Shown here: positions 30,788-41,570 of the stretch, one piece after another
How the letters are laid out: every line of letters begins with the position of its first letter
How positions within the stretch are numbered: position 1 is the stretch's first letter
Assembly: GCF_900113905.1 (NCBI RefSeq)
Contig: NZ_FORC01000002.1
Coordinates: 544,772 to 608,771, forward strand
Reading direction: 5' to 3'
DNA length: 64,000 nt
DNA from: Phytopseudomonas argentinensis
Lineage (GTDB): Bacteria; Pseudomonadota; Gammaproteobacteria; Pseudomonadales; Pseudomonadaceae
Translations under genes and position numbers: made by a program
The notes under the pieces: model-generated
Database searches by the model: none
Seen by the model: the letters and a program-made list of their open reading frames with translations, nothing else
What the model was told of the DNA's origin: nothing

Positions 30788-31492
30788 ATGAAGCCGATTC
30801 AATTGCCCCTGGGTGTGCGTCTGCGTGATGATGCCACCTTCGCCAACTACTACCCGGGCGCCAACGCCGCTGCCCTTGGGTATGTGGAGCGTCTGTGCGA
30901 AGCCGAGGCAGGCTGGACGGAGAGCCTGATCTACCTGTGGGGTGGCGAAGGCGTCGGGCGTAGCCACCTGCTGCAGGCCGCCTGCCTGCGTTTCGAACAG
31001 CTCGGCGAGCGCGCCGTCTACCTGCCACTCGCCGAGGTGGTGCAATACGGCCCGGCGATTCTCGACAACCTGGAGCAGTTCGAGCTGGTATGCCTGGATG
31101 ATCTGGAAGCCGCCGCCGGCCAGCGAGCCTGGGAAGAGGCGCTGTTCCACCTGTTCAATCGCCTGCGTGACAGCGGTCGGCGGTTGTTACTGGCTGCCAA
31201 TGCATCGCCTCGCGAGCTGTCGATCAAGCTTCCAGACCTCAAGTCTCGCCTGACCCTGGCCCTGGTGTTCCAGCTGCAGTCGCTCTCCGACGAAGACAAG
31301 CTGCGCGCCCTGCAGCTGCGTGCTTCGCGCCGCGGCCTGCACATGAGCGATGAAGTAGGGCGCTTCATCCTCACCCGCGGCGAGCGCAGCATGAACGCGC
31401 TGTTCGAGCTGCTCGAGCGTCTCGATCAGGCCTCGCTGCAGGAAAAGCGCAAGCTGACCATTCCGTTTCTGAAAGAAACCCTGGACTGGTAG
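30788..31492 (+). CDS. hda: DnaA regulatory inactivator Hda
   Basis: A 234-residue AAA+ protein that, with the beta clamp, stimulates ATP hydrolysis by DnaA and prevents re-initiation. The N-terminal QLPLGVRL is the clamp-binding motif. The P-loop reads GGEGVGRSHLL, with Arg in place of the usual Lys as in other Hda proteins. LVCLDDLEAAAG is Walker B and a DnaA-like box VII/sensor region follows. Length matches the family. Confidence 0.95.
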   Translation: MKPIQLPLGVRLRDDATFANYYPGANAAALGYVERLCEAEAGWTESLIYLWGGEGVGRSHLLQAACLRFEQLGERAVYLPLAEVVQYGPAILDNLEQFELVCLDDLEAAAGQRAWEEALFHLFNRLRDSGRRLLLAANASPRELSIKLPDLKSRLTLALVFQLQSLSDEDKLRALQLRASRRGLHMSDEVGRFILTRGERSMNALFELLERLDQASLQEKRKLTIPFLKETLDW

Positions 31493-31515
31493 TCGGCGCT
31501 TCGGCGCAGCCCCTC

Positions 31516-32917
<1,402 letters not shown>

Positions 32918-33115
32918 CTATTCTAACCGCGTCAGCGGCCCTCGCTGAACGGGGTGCGGCAATCGAGGCGAACCTAAGTGCCACCCCAGCGTCTGTAATG
33001 CGTCGGTCACCATGGCTTGTGGCCAGCTTTTCCTGCTCGTCTGCATTGCTGGTGCCGCCGATGGTACCGGCCTGAGAATGACAGGCACGTTTCCGACTGC
33101 CCTTGTGAGGTGGGT

Positions 33116-34345
33116 ATGCAGCAACGTCTGCACGATTGGTTCGAGTTCTGGCGATTCCTCTGGCAGCGCTTTCTTGACAATCGTGGTGCCGATAACGCGG
33201 CGGCACTGACCTACACCACATTGTTCGCCGTGGTGCCGATGATGACCGTCACCTTCGCGGTGCTCTCTGCCGTGCCGGCATTCCAGGGCACCGGGGAGCA
33301 GATCCAGGCGTTCATCTTCCACAACTTCGTGCCGTCTGCGGGCGAGGCGCTGCAGGAGTATCTGCGCAATTTCACCACCCAGGCGCGGCAACTGACCTGG
33401 ATCGGCGTGGCGGTGCTGGCGATCACCGCGTTCTGGATGCTGGTGACCATCGAGCGCACCTTCAACACCATCTGGCGGGTGCGCCAGCCGCGCCGCGGTA
33501 TCGCCACCTTCCTGTTGTACTGGGCGATTCTCAGCCTTGGTCCGATGCTGCTGGGCGCCGGCTTCGCGATCAGCACCTACGTTGCCTCGTTGTCCCTGCT
33601 CAGCGGCCCGGATGCGGTGGTCGGCGCCCAGACCCTGCTGCGCTTCACGCCACTGCTGTTCAGCGTGGCGGCTTTCACGCTGCTGTATGCGGCCGTGCCC
33701 AATGCCCGGGTACCGTTGCGCCATGCTCTATGGGGCGGGCTGTTCACGGCGGTACTGCTGGAACTGGCCAAGGCGATATTCGGCATGTACGTGCGCGTCT
33801 TTCCTGGCTATCAACTGATTTACGGCGCCTTTGCCACAGTGCCGCTGTTTTTGCTGTGGGTGTTCCTGTCCTGGCTGATCGTGCTGCTGGGCGCCGAGCT
33901 GGTGTGCAACCTGGGGGTTTCCCATCAGTGGCGCAGGCGCGCGATGCCCAGGGCACTGGTACTGCTGGGTATCCTGCGGCTGTTCCACTCGCGTCAGCGT
34001 TCAGGGCTCAAGGTGCGCCATCGCGATATTCAGCGCCAGGGCTGGCTGCTGCCCGAGCACGAGTGGGCGGAGGTACTGAGTTTTCTGGAAAGCCAGCGCC
34101 TGGTGGCCAGCACCGGCGGCGATAGCTGGATGCTCAGCCGCGACCTGTCCCATTATTCGTTGCAGCAGCTGTTCGAGCGCAGCCCTTGGCCGCTGCCCCA
34201 TCTGAGCCAGCTGCCTGAAGAGCTGGACGAGCCCTGGTACCCGGCGCTGCGCACGGCGCTGCAGCGGCTGCACGACGAACAGACGCTGCTGTTCGGTGAC
34301 AGCCTGGCGCATTGGCTTGAGGGGCAGGGCAGCGACACAAAGTGA
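33116..34345 (+). CDS. YihY family inner-membrane protein (former ribonuclease BN label)
   Basis: A 409-residue protein with six hydrophobic helices in the first 290 residues. The YihY/UPF0761 signatures are [31 protein letters not shown] and [34 protein letters not shown]. The C-terminal 120 residues are soluble with winged-helix-like character. The older ribonuclease BN annotation of this family is known to be wrong. GAGG lies seven bases before ATG 33116, which also excludes an unlikely Trp/Cys-rich upstream extension. Confidence 0.9.
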   Translation: MQQRLHDWFEFWRFLWQRFLDNRGADNAAALTYTTLFAVVPMMTVTFAVLSAVPAFQGTGEQIQAFIFHNFVPSAGEALQEYLRNFTTQARQLTWIGVAVLAITAFWMLVTIERTFNTIWRVRQPRRGIATFLLYWAILSLGPMLLGAGFAISTYVASLSLLSGPDAVVGAQTLLRFTPLLFSVAAFTLLYAAVPNARVPLRHALWGGLFTAVLLELAKAIFGMYVRVFPGYQLIYGAFATVPLFLLWVFLSWLIVLLGAELVCNLGVSHQWRRRAMPRALVLLGILRLFHSRQRSGLKVRHRDIQRQGWLLPEHEWAEVLSFLESQRLVASTGGDSWMLSRDLSHYSLQQLFERSPWPLPHLSQLPEELDEPWYPALRTALQRLHDEQTLLFGDSLAHWLEGQGSDTK

Positions 34346-34480
34346 CGGTTTTCAGCACATCAGGTTGCTGCATCCCAGCATGCAAGTACCTGAGTTTCCG
34401 CCGATTGCTTGGCGTCAGTAAGCTGGCATGTTTCTGGCTAAGGGAGTTGCATCAATCGCGCGCCAGCAAGAGAGCTTTCC

Positions 34481-34687
34481 ATGACACGCCTACCTGCCAA
34501 GGTTGTGATGCTTCACGCGCCGGATAGCGACCGCGCGCTGGAGAACCTCAACCGCATCACCGGCCTGCGGTTCAGTCGCTGGCCCGAATCGCTGGCGCTC
34601 GCAGAAGATGACTCGTCTCGGCCCGCTGCCGATCGCTTGCATGGCGAAGGCGCGACACCGGCTGCGCTCAGTCAGGCATTGGCCTGA
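34481..34687 (+). CDS. Small hypothetical protein (68 residues)
   Basis: A 68-residue frame beginning MTRLPAKVVMLHAPDSDRAL. An AAGAGAG ribosome-site-like sequence precedes the ATG. The first 40 residues look like one alpha/beta unit, with NLNRITGLRFSRWPESLA, whereas the tail is low-complexity. Its end overlaps the 3' end of the convergent gene by 16 bases. I think it is probably real because the start region is convincing, but I cannot name a family. Confidence 0.5.
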   Translation: MTRLPAKVVMLHAPDSDRALENLNRITGLRFSRWPESLALAEDDSSRPAADRLHGEGATPAALSQALA

Positions 34688-35070
34688 GCTGTCAGCGCGG
34701 GAGCAACCGTGGGTTCTACGGCCTGCACGAAGAGTTCCTCGACCTTCACCTCGAGGCGCGGCAGCGCCGAACGCAGGCGGATCTGCATCTCCTCGATCCG
34801 CTGGGCGACCGGCAGGCGCGCGACGCCTGAGAGCAGGATCTTGTCCTGGGCGCCGACCTTGGCGTGATCCAGATTGACCGAGCGCAGTTGGTCGCCATCG
34901 CGGTAGCGAACCTGAAGGGACACCAGGCTGTTGGCCTGGCCCGGCAAGTGCAGCCAGGCGGCGACGTTGAATTCCGCCACCCGACCTTCATAGTCGGTCA
35001 GCTGCAGGTGCGCGCTCTGCACTAGGTGCGCGGGGACTTGGCCGATCAGCGTTTCATGGGCGTTAGGCAT
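34672..35070 (-). CDS. Hypothetical protein
   Basis: A 132-residue soluble protein beginning MPNAHETLIGQVPAHL. It is rich in beta-strand-like stretches (AEFNVAAWLHLPGQANSLVSLQVRYRDG) and has a helical C-terminus (QRIEEMQIRLRSALP). No cysteine pairs, signal peptide or known motif. The ATG at 35070 is chosen because the upstream 29 residues have no family-like character, although its ribosome site is weak (CAGGGA). Function unknown. Confidence 0.65.
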   Translation of the reverse strand: MPNAHETLIGQVPAHLVQSAHLQLTDYEGRVAEFNVAAWLHLPGQANSLVSLQVRYRDGDQLRSVNLDHAKVGAQDKILLSGVARLPVAQRIEEMQIRLRSALPRLEVKVEELFVQAVEPTVAPALTAQANA

Positions 35071-35173
35071 GCGAATTCCCTGGCTGGCGAAAGACGTCAG
35101 CGGGCAAGTATAAGGAGCACGCCTACCCGCAAACTGTGCGCCAGGCCGCCATTGCACGTGATCTGCTTCTCAT

Positions 35174-36574
35174 TCAGGGCAATTCCAGCGGATGGCGGCT
35201 CACCGTTGCGCTGGCCAGGTTGCTGGGCGCGAGTTGCAGGGAATTCTGGCTGACTGCGTTGGGTAACTGCAGCCAGAGGTTTTCGCCGTCGGTGAATTGC
35301 TTGTGCGCGACCCAGAGACCATGGTGCCAACCCTGCCGTGGCTTGGGGGTGCTTTGCAGGATGCCCAGGTGCGGCTGGCTGCTGGGTGTACGCCTGAGCC
35401 AGGTGGGTTGCGCCAGCCCCTTGAGATAGCGCAAGCCCAGGTGCAGCCCCTCGCTGTTGAGGTGGCGCCAGCAGACCAGCGCCAGCACATCGCTGTCGGC
35501 AATCAGCAGTACCAGTTGACCGATCGGTAAGTCCTGGGCGGCGTGTGCCGGGCAGATCAGCCGTGCGCCGCCCGGGCCGATATCCAGAACCTGCGCCGGC
35601 GTGCAGGGCGGGCGCTGTTGCAGCAGTTGGGCATGAATGGCGGCGATGCCGATGGCCAGCCGGCAGTCGCTTTGCTGCGGGGTGCGCGGATGGCGGCGCT
35701 GGTCGTTACCCAGCCAGTGATGATGTACCCGTTCGAGCAGGTCGCTTTCTGCGCGGCTGCGCAAAGGCGCGGGCTCGCCGAGCGCTACCAGCAGTGCACC
35801 CAGTTCCAGGCGGCGCAGGGTGTCGTGGCCCTCCTGGGGGCGCTGCTGATGGGGCAGGCAGGGTTGCGCGCACTGCAGGTCGATCAGCGGGCCGTCGGAT
35901 TTGTCCTCGGCGTCCCAGGGCAGCAGGCGGGCGAGGGCGGCAAGGGGCGCCAGGGCCGAAAAAAGTTGCTGGCTTTCATGGGGGTGCAGATGGGGCGGGT
36001 TGCTCAGTGCCAGCAGCAGCGTCTGCTGGTAAAGGCCGCGCAGGGTATCTGCAGGCGTCGGCGAAAAGGCCGCTGCCACCGGTTCGTCGAGGCAGTGGTG
36101 CTGCTCGCCGAGCCAGTAGAGCAGGTGGCTGTCGCGCCACAGTGCGGCCTCCGGCTCGCGATACTGCTGGTAGTGGCGCAGCAGGGTCTGGGCAACGAAG
36201 TGCTGGGCCATGTACAGGCACCATGCCAGATGCGGTTGCGACGGTTTATGGCCCTGGAGTATCTGCAGCAGCAAGCGCTTGTAGCCGATCGCCAGTTCAG
36301 CGCACAGCCGTAGGGCTGGCTCCACTGCTACGCTGGCGCACGCCACGGTGGCGTAGTAGCGGTATTGATCGCTGAAGTTTTGCAGCGCCCGTTGTCTTTC
36401 GAGTAAGGTCATCGCGCTGCGGTTAAGCTGTACGAGTAACCCGAGGACCGCTTCCAGCCCGGCTTCGGCCGGCAGCTGGCGAGCCGCGCTCAGGCTTTCG
36501 CCTAGCGCTGTCTGGTTGACCGAATCGGTCTGCAGCGCGTCAGGTATGTCGAGCTGCGAGGCATCCAGCGTCAT
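35174..36574 (-). CDS. PilZ-like domain protein with large helical N-terminal region
   Basis: A 466-residue cytoplasmic protein. The N-terminal 300 residues are alpha-helical, without a recognised catalytic motif. Near residues 285-380 a PilZ-like region appears: an RRHPR basic motif is followed about 40 residues later by DIGPGGARL and a segment VLLIADSDVLALVCWRHLN. PilZ domains bind c-di-GMP through RxxxR and D/NxSxxG; here the second motif has Gly where Ser is usual. Binding is therefore uncertain. It is divergent from the thioredoxin-like gene, with 30 bases between. Confidence 0.7.
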   Translation of the reverse strand: MTLDASQLDIPDALQTDSVNQTALGESLSAARQLPAEAGLEAVLGLLVQLNRSAMTLLERQRALQNFSDQYRYYATVACASVAVEPALRLCAELAIGYKRLLLQILQGHKPSQPHLAWCLYMAQHFVAQTLLRHYQQYREPEAALWRDSHLLYWLGEQHHCLDEPVAAAFSPTPADTLRGLYQQTLLLALSNPPHLHPHESQQLFSALAPLAALARLLPWDAEDKSDGPLIDLQCAQPCLPHQQRPQEGHDTLRRLELGALLVALGEPAPLRSRAESDLLERVHHHWLGNDQRRHPRTPQQSDCRLAIGIAAIHAQLLQQRPPCTPAQVLDIGPGGARLICPAHAAQDLPIGQLVLLIADSDVLALVCWRHLNSEGLHLGLRYLKGLAQPTWLRRTPSSQPHLGILQSTPKPRQGWHHGLWVAHKQFTDGENLWLQLPNAVSQNSLQLAPSNLASATVSRHPLELP

Positions 36575-36604
36575 AGCAACCTTATCAATATGAGGACCGT
36601 TTCC

Positions 36605-37084
36605 ATGGTAAAGCGACTCCAGTCAGCCAGGCGGCTCGTGATGGTGCTTGTCACTGCTGCGCTATTGGCAGGTTGCGGGGATGATGTGGGTGTCGACCAG
36701 CATGGACAGAAGGTAGCGGTTGAGCGTCTTGAAGGCCAGTGGCTGGTTATCAATTATTGGGCCGAGTGGTGCGGCCCCTGTCGTTCCGAAATCCCCGAGC
36801 TGAACGCGCTGGCGCCAGAACTGGCGAAGCAGTCGGTGGGGGTATTCGGGGTGAATTTCGACGGCCTGCAGGGTGAGGAACTCAACAAGGCGGCCACGGC
36901 GCTGGGCATCGAATTCACCGTGCTGGCGAAGGATCCGGCCGAACGCTACGGGCTGCCGCCCAGCGACGCGTTGCCGGTGACCTATATCGTCGATGACCAG
37001 GGCCAGGTGCGTGAGCGCCTGCTCGGTGAGCAGAACGCCGAGGGGCTCAAGGCGCGCCTGGCGGCGCTGCGTCAGGACAGCTGA
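36605..37084 (+). CDS. Thioredoxin-like TlpA-family lipoprotein
   Basis: A 159-residue envelope thiol oxidoreductase. The signal peptide ends in lipobox LAGC, so it is probably membrane-anchored in the periplasm. The active site WAEWCGPCRSEIPELN is the TlpA/ResA type CGPC. DALPVTYIVDDQG holds the cis-Pro loop. GAGGA lies eight bases before ATG 36605, and an ATG 15 bases upstream is possible. It is followed by acyP after three bases, as in PAO1. Confidence 0.85.
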   Translation: MVKRLQSARRLVMVLVTAALLAGCGDDVGVDQHGQKVAVERLEGQWLVINYWAEWCGPCRSEIPELNALAPELAKQSVGVFGVNFDGLQGEELNKAATALGIEFTVLAKDPAERYGLPPSDALPVTYIVDDQGQVRERLLGEQNAEGLKARLAALRQDS

Positions 37085-37087
37085 GCA

Positions 37088-37363
37088 ATGGCTGCCATCT
37101 GTCGGCACGCGTATGTCGCGGGGCGTGTGCAAGGTGTCGGCTTTCGCCAGAGCACGATGTTGCAGGCCAGGCGTCTGCAGTTGGCTGGCTGGGTGCGCAA
37201 CCTGCCAGATGGCCGGGTGGAAGTGTTGTTCGAGGGCGAGGAGGGTGCCGTGGGTTTGCTGGCGCAATGGCTGGGGCAGGGGCCGGAGGGTGCTCTTGTA
37301 TCGTCCGTGACGCTGCAAGAGCAGCCTGTGCAAGGCGTGCGAGGCTTCGAGGTGCTGCGCTAG
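37088..37363 (+). CDS. acyP: Acylphosphatase
   Basis: A 91-residue enzyme hydrolysing acyl phosphates. The phosphate loop and catalytic Arg lie in YVAGRVQGVGFRQ, and the catalytic Asn in GWVRNLPDGRVEV. Length and ferredoxin-like pattern fit the family exactly. It follows the thioredoxin-like gene after three bases and ends four bases before the convergent lipoprotein gene. Confidence 0.93.
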   Translation: MAAICRHAYVAGRVQGVGFRQSTMLQARRLQLAGWVRNLPDGRVEVLFEGEEGAVGLLAQWLGQGPEGALVSSVTLQEQPVQGVRGFEVLR

Positions 37364-37367
37364 CTGC

Positions 37368-38321
37368 TCAGTCCTCGCCCGGGTCGGCGGCAAGACGGCC
37401 GGCGTTCTGGGTTAGTGAACGCAAGAACTCCGCTTGCAGTTCCGGATCGTTGCGGGTCAGTTCGATCAGGCTCTGTTCCAGTTCGCTGGCCTCTTCTTCG
37501 AGCCCCAGGTCAGACAGGCGCTTGACGCGATGCACCCACTGCTCGACATCGGCGCCCTCGAGGTCATCGTAGATCAGGTCATGGGCCTCACGCAGCTTGC
37601 CGCGCAGTGTGCGGCTGACCAGCAGGGTGGCTTCGGCGCTGGTGGTGTCCTGCTCGTCGGTGACGGTCAGCAGCAGGGTGCCGACGCGGGCGATGTCCTG
37701 GTCGGCGAAGGGGCTGTCGAGCAGGTTGAGGCGCAGCACACCATTGCGGTCGGTGAGCAGCTCGTGGGTGTGCTCACCGGCCTTGATCATCACCGGTCGC
37801 TCGGCCCAGGGCAGGCTGGAGTAGTCGGTGCGGGTGTCCTGGCGTTTTTCGTCGATAGCCGCCAGGTTCTGCTGCGAGCGGCCATTGGACTCAACGTTCA
37901 TGAACGGATTGATCCCGGCCACGCCGTAACTGATCCAGTCCTTGGTGGCGGTATCGGGAATGCGACCCAGTGCCACCACGTTGAGCACGTTGGCGCCAAT
38001 GCCGCCGACGATGGCCACCGCTCCCAGCGGCACCTCGTACAGCTCGCGCCATGGCTGGTAGGGCGTGTAGCGGTCGTAATGACGGGTGACTTCGAATGGC
38101 GTTACCTCGAAAACCTTCTGCTCATGCACCCGCACCCGCCGTTGCGGCAGTTCCAGCACCTCGGGTTGCCCCACGTCGATCTGTAGGCTGTGACTCAGCA
38201 GTTTGCGTTCGACGCGCTCCTCATGCTCGCTGCGCTGCGGCAAGTGATTGGCGCAGCCAGCGAGAAATAGGGCGCCACAGGTAGTGGCGCCAAGAAGGCG
38301 TAAGGTGCTTCGCTTGAACAT
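37368..38321 (-). CDS. Hypothetical outer-membrane lipoprotein
   Basis: A 317-residue predicted lipoprotein with lipobox LAGC at Cys23. The mature part has a central hydrophobic segment VPLGAVAIVGGIGANVLNVVAL, perhaps membrane-inserted, and an acidic helical C-terminus. I do not recognise a catalytic motif. It lies 17 bases downstream of proS on the same strand, so it is likely co-transcribed with it. A similar uncharacterised gene sits beside proS in PAO1. Confidence 0.8.
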   Translation of the reverse strand: MFKRSTLRLLGATTCGALFLAGCANHLPQRSEHEERVERKLLSHSLQIDVGQPEVLELPQRRVRVHEQKVFEVTPFEVTRHYDRYTPYQPWRELYEVPLGAVAIVGGIGANVLNVVALGRIPDTATKDWISYGVAGINPFMNVESNGRSQQNLAAIDEKRQDTRTDYSSLPWAERPVMIKAGEHTHELLTDRNGVLRLNLLDSPFADQDIARVGTLLLTVTDEQDTTSAEATLLVSRTLRGKLREAHDLIYDDLEGADVEQWVHRVKRLSDLGLEEEASELEQSLIELTRNDPELQAEFLRSLTQNAGRLAADPGED

Positions 38322-38338
38322 GACGGCTCTTCGGCGGG

Positions 38339-40054
38339 TCAGCGGCGGATACGGTTCTGGATGAACGGCAGGATCTCGTTGACGGCAACTGGCTGAGCCT
38401 CGGTGTCCAGGCGGCTCTTGTACTCCAGGTTGCCCTCAGCCAGGCCGCGGTCGCTGACCACGATGCGATGCGGAATGCCGATCAATTCCATGTCTGCGAA
38501 TTTGATGCCCGGACTGGTCTTTTTGTCACGGTCGTCGAGCAAGACTTCGAAACCGGCTGCGGTAAGTTCGGCATACAGCTTGTCGGTCGCTTCGCGTACC
38601 GCATCGGTTTCATAGCGCAGCGGCACCAGGGCGATCTGGAAGGGCGCCAGGGCATCGTTCCAGATGATGCCGCGCTCGTCGCTGTTCTGCTCGATGGCGG
38701 CAGCCACCACGCGGGACACGCCAATGCCGTAGCAGCCCATGCTCAACACCACCGGCTTACCGTTCTCGCCCAGCACCTGGCAGTTCAGCGCCTCGCTGTA
38801 CTTGGTACCGAGCTGGAAGATGTGCCCGACTTCGATGCCGCGCTTGATCTCCAGGGTGCCTTTGCCGTCCGGGCTCGGGTCGCCTGCCACCACGTTGCGC
38901 AGGTCGGCGACGGTCGGTACCGGCAGGTCGCGCTCCCAGTTGACGCCGAAGTAGTGCTTGTCGTCGATGTTGGCACCAATGGCGAAATCGCTCATCAGCT
39001 CGACCGAGCGGTCGATGATAATCGGCAGCGGCAGGTTCAACGGGCCCAGGGAGCCCGCACCGGCGCCGATGGCGTCGCGCAGCTCGGCATCCGAGGCCAT
39101 CACCAGCGGGCTGGCGACGCCGGGCTGGTTGGCTGCCTTGATCTCGTTCAGTTCGTGGTCGCCGCGAACGATCAGGGCGATCAGTTTGCCCTCTTCTTCG
39201 GCATGCACGATCAGCGTCTTGATGGTGCGCTCGATAGGCAGGTCGTAACCCTCGACCAGTTGCTGAATGGTCTTGGCGTTCGGGGTGTCGACCAGGCGCA
39301 GCGCTTCGCTCGGCGCAGGGCGCGCGGACTCGCGAGGAATGGCCTCGGCCTTCTCGATATTGGCGGCGTAATCGGAGGCGTTGCTGAACACGATATCGTC
39401 TTCGCCCGACTCGGCCAGTACGTGGAATTCGTGGGAGCCGGCGCCACCGATCGAGCCGTTGTCCGCAACCACTGGGCGGAAGTTCAGGCCCAGGCGGGTG
39501 AAGATATTGCAGTAGGCCTGGTGCATGCGGTCGTAGGTCTGCTGCAGGGAAGCCTGGTCAGCATGGAAGGAGTAGGCGTCCTTCATGATGAATTCGCGGC
39601 CGCGCATCAGGCCGAAGCGCGGGCGGATCTCGTCGCGGAACTTGGTCTGAATCTGATAGAGGTTCAGCGGCAGCTGCTTGTAGCTGTTCAGCTCGTTGCG
39701 GGCCAGGTCGGTGATCACTTCCTCGTGGGTCGGGCCCACGCAGAATTCACGGTCGTGGCGATCCTTGACGCGCAGCAGCTCAGGCCCGTACTGCTCCCAG
39801 CGACCAGACTCCTGCCACAGCTCTGCAGGCTGGATGGCGGGCATCAACACTTCCAGAGCGCCGGCAGCATCCATCTCTTCGCGTACGATTCTCTCCACCT
39901 TGCGCAGGGTGCGCAGGCCCATCGGCAGCCAGGTGTACAGGCCGGATGCCAGCTTGCGGATCATGCCGGCGCGCAGCAGCAGCTGATGGCTGATCACGAC
40001 AGCATCGGAGGGCGTTTCTTTGAGGGTCGAAAGCAGGAACTGACTGGTGCGCAT
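38339..40054 (-). CDS. proS: Prolyl-tRNA synthetase, bacterial type with editing domain
   Basis: A 571-residue class II synthetase. [19 protein letters not shown] is the usual N-terminus, followed by motif 1 (about residues 60-80), motif 2 with the [17 protein letters not shown] sequence and motif 3 near the [11 protein letters not shown] roughly 180-residue insertion between motifs 2 and 3 is the trans-editing (INS) domain that hydrolyses Ala-tRNA-Pro. A C-terminal anticodon-binding domain closes it. The start at 40054 gives the standard length; an eight-residue extension is possible. Confidence 0.96.
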   Translation of the reverse strand: MRTSQFLLSTLKETPSDAVVISHQLLLRAGMIRKLASGLYTWLPMGLRTLRKVERIVREEMDAAGALEVLMPAIQPAELWQESGRWEQYGPELLRVKDRHDREFCVGPTHEEVITDLARNELNSYKQLPLNLYQIQTKFRDEIRPRFGLMRGREFIMKDAYSFHADQASLQQTYDRMHQAYCNIFTRLGLNFRPVVADNGSIGGAGSHEFHVLAESGEDDIVFSNASDYAANIEKAEAIPRESARPAPSEALRLVDTPNAKTIQQLVEGYDLPIERTIKTLIVHAEEEGKLIALIVRGDHELNEIKAANQPGVASPLVMASDAELRDAIGAGAGSLGPLNLPLPIIIDRSVELMSDFAIGANIDDKHYFGVNWERDLPVPTVADLRNVVAGDPSPDGKGTLEIKRGIEVGHIFQLGTKYSEALNCQVLGENGKPVVLSMGCYGIGVSRVVAAAIEQNSDERGIIWNDALAPFQIALVPLRYETDAVREATDKLYAELTAAGFEVLLDDRDKKTSPGIKFADMELIGIPHRIVVSDRGLAEGNLEYKSRLDTEAQPVAVNEILPFIQNRIRR

Positions 40055-40262
40055 GATGGGCCGTTCTGTCGATTGCAAAGGGAATTTTATGGCTCGGCAT
40101 TGTACGGCGCGCGGCTGGTGGCGTACAGGATGCGAAGTGCTGAGGGGGATTACGATGGTAGGTTAGGGAGCAGGTGTGCGGTCGATTGCTCGGTGAGACC
40201 GCGGACAAGCAGGCTTGTCGTGGGCTCGGTGCATTTACGGGCTGAGTGCATGACGGGCAATA

Positions 40263-40286
40263 AAAACCCGGCCGAAGCCGGGTTTT
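40263..40286 (-). terminator. Rho-independent terminator for the OprD-family porin
   Basis: AAAACCCGGC and GCCGGGTTTT form a perfect ten-base-pair stem with a four-base loop, 28 bases after the porin stop on the reverse strand, and followed there by T residues. Confidence 0.85.
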
Positions 40287-40313
40287 CTGGACTGCTATCA
40301 GGCTTTTGCGAGA

Positions 40314-41570
40314 TTACAGAACGCTGAGCGGGTAGTTCACGTAGAAACGAACTTCGTTGGTGTCTTGAACGTTTTGGGAGCTGACGTCCGAGTTGGCGCG
40401 CAGAACCGAGCTACGCAGGCGGAAGGACAGATCCTTGGCCGGGCCGTTTTGAACGGTGTATTTAACTTGGTTGAAGAACTCGTGTTCTTTACCGTTGTTG
40501 CTCTCGGCGGTTTGGATGTTATCAGCCCAGATGTATGCGGTCTTGAAGCTGAGGCCTGGCACGCCATAAGTGGCGAAGTCCAACTCGTAGCTGGCTTGCC
40601 AGCTGCGCTCGTCTTCCTGGTTGAAGTCGGAGAGGAAGCTGTTGGCTACGAAAATCGCGCCACCACCGTCACCTACGCCGTAATCGAAACCACGGTCACC
40701 GGTGTTGCGCTGGTGAGCCAGGATGAAGGCGTGCGCGCCAACGCTGTACTTGGCTGCCAGGCTCCAGATGGTGTTGTCACCGCCGCCGAACTGACGGTCG
40801 TAGTCGCTCTTGTAGATGTTGAAGTCGAAGCCCAGGGCTTGCTCTTCGGTGAGCGGCAGGTTGTAGTTCAGATTGGCGTACTTACGCTTGTAGCGATCTT
40901 CCAGATCGCTGTAGTAGAGCGCAGCGCTGAAATCCTTGGTAAAGGCGTAAGAACCACCTGCCACGTTGATGGACTTCAAGCCGGCGCTGTCGCGGCCGGA
41001 TTGACGCATTTCGTTTTGTGCGGTGAAGCGACCGGCGTTCAGCTCGAGACCTTCGATCTCCTTGCTGGTGACCATGGTGCCTTCGAAGGTTTCCGGCAGC
41101 AGGCGGCCGTCATCGTAGGCCAGAACCGGCAGGGCAGGCATTTGCGAGCCGTAGGTCAGCGTGGTGCTGGAGATGCGTGCCTTGACTGCAGCATTGGCGA
41201 TGCTCAGATCCTTGCCTTCGTTCTCCGGGAACATGTTGACGCCACGGCGGCCGCCGCCAGTGTCCAGCTGCCAGAGGGCGCCGGCATAAGCGTTGACGCC
41301 GAAGCCTACAGTGCCTTGGGTAAAACCGGACTCGAACAGGGCACGGGCGCTGGCGCCCCACTCTTCAGAGTAGCCATTACGGCGGTTGGTATCGCTTGGA
41401 CGAGCCGAACCATTACGGGCATCACGGTTGTAGTACATGCTGCGCGCCAGGAGCGACAGGGTGCTGTCTTCAACGAAACCCTTCGATTCGGACTGCTCCG
41501 AAGCCACTGCCATCTGAGAGGTACCCGCGGCCACAGCCAGGGCGATTACGCTCCACTTCATCACTCGCAT
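40314..41570 (-). CDS. OprD-family substrate-specific outer-membrane porin
   Basis: A 418-residue porin. The signal peptide ends at MAVASEQ. The mature barrel starts with SKGFVEDSTLSLLARSMYYNRD and carries later OprD-type patterns such as YGSQMPALPVLAYDDGRLLPETFEG and MVTSKEIEGLELNAGRFT. It ends with YVNYPLSVL. OprD members admit amino acids, dipeptides or small carboxylates; specificity cannot be read from sequence. AAAGGAG lies nine bases before the ATG at 41570. The 657-base upstream region is unusually long and AT-rich, suggesting complex control. Confidence 0.92.
   Translation of the reverse strand: MRVMKWSVIALAVAAGTSQMAVASEQSESKGFVEDSTLSLLARSMYYNRDARNGSARPSDTNRRNGYSEEWGASARALFESGFTQGTVGFGVNAYAGALWQLDTGGGRRGVNMFPENEGKDLSIANAAVKARISSTTLTYGSQMPALPVLAYDDGRLLPETFEGTMVTSKEIEGLELNAGRFTAQNEMRQSGRDSAGLKSINVAGGSYAFTKDFSAALYYSDLEDRYKRKYANLNYNLPLTEEQALGFDFNIYKSDYDRQFGGGDNTIWSLAAKYSVGAHAFILAHQRNTGDRGFDYGVGDGGGAIFVANSFLSDFNQEDERSWQASYELDFATYGVPGLSFKTAYIWADNIQTAESNNGKEHEFFNQVKYTVQNGPAKDLSFRLRSSVLRANSDVSSQNVQDTNEVRFYVNYPLSVL

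Noticed and set aside
38468..40327. A 619-codon open frame opposite proS
   Set aside because: Antisense shadow of proS, with no start signal or domain.
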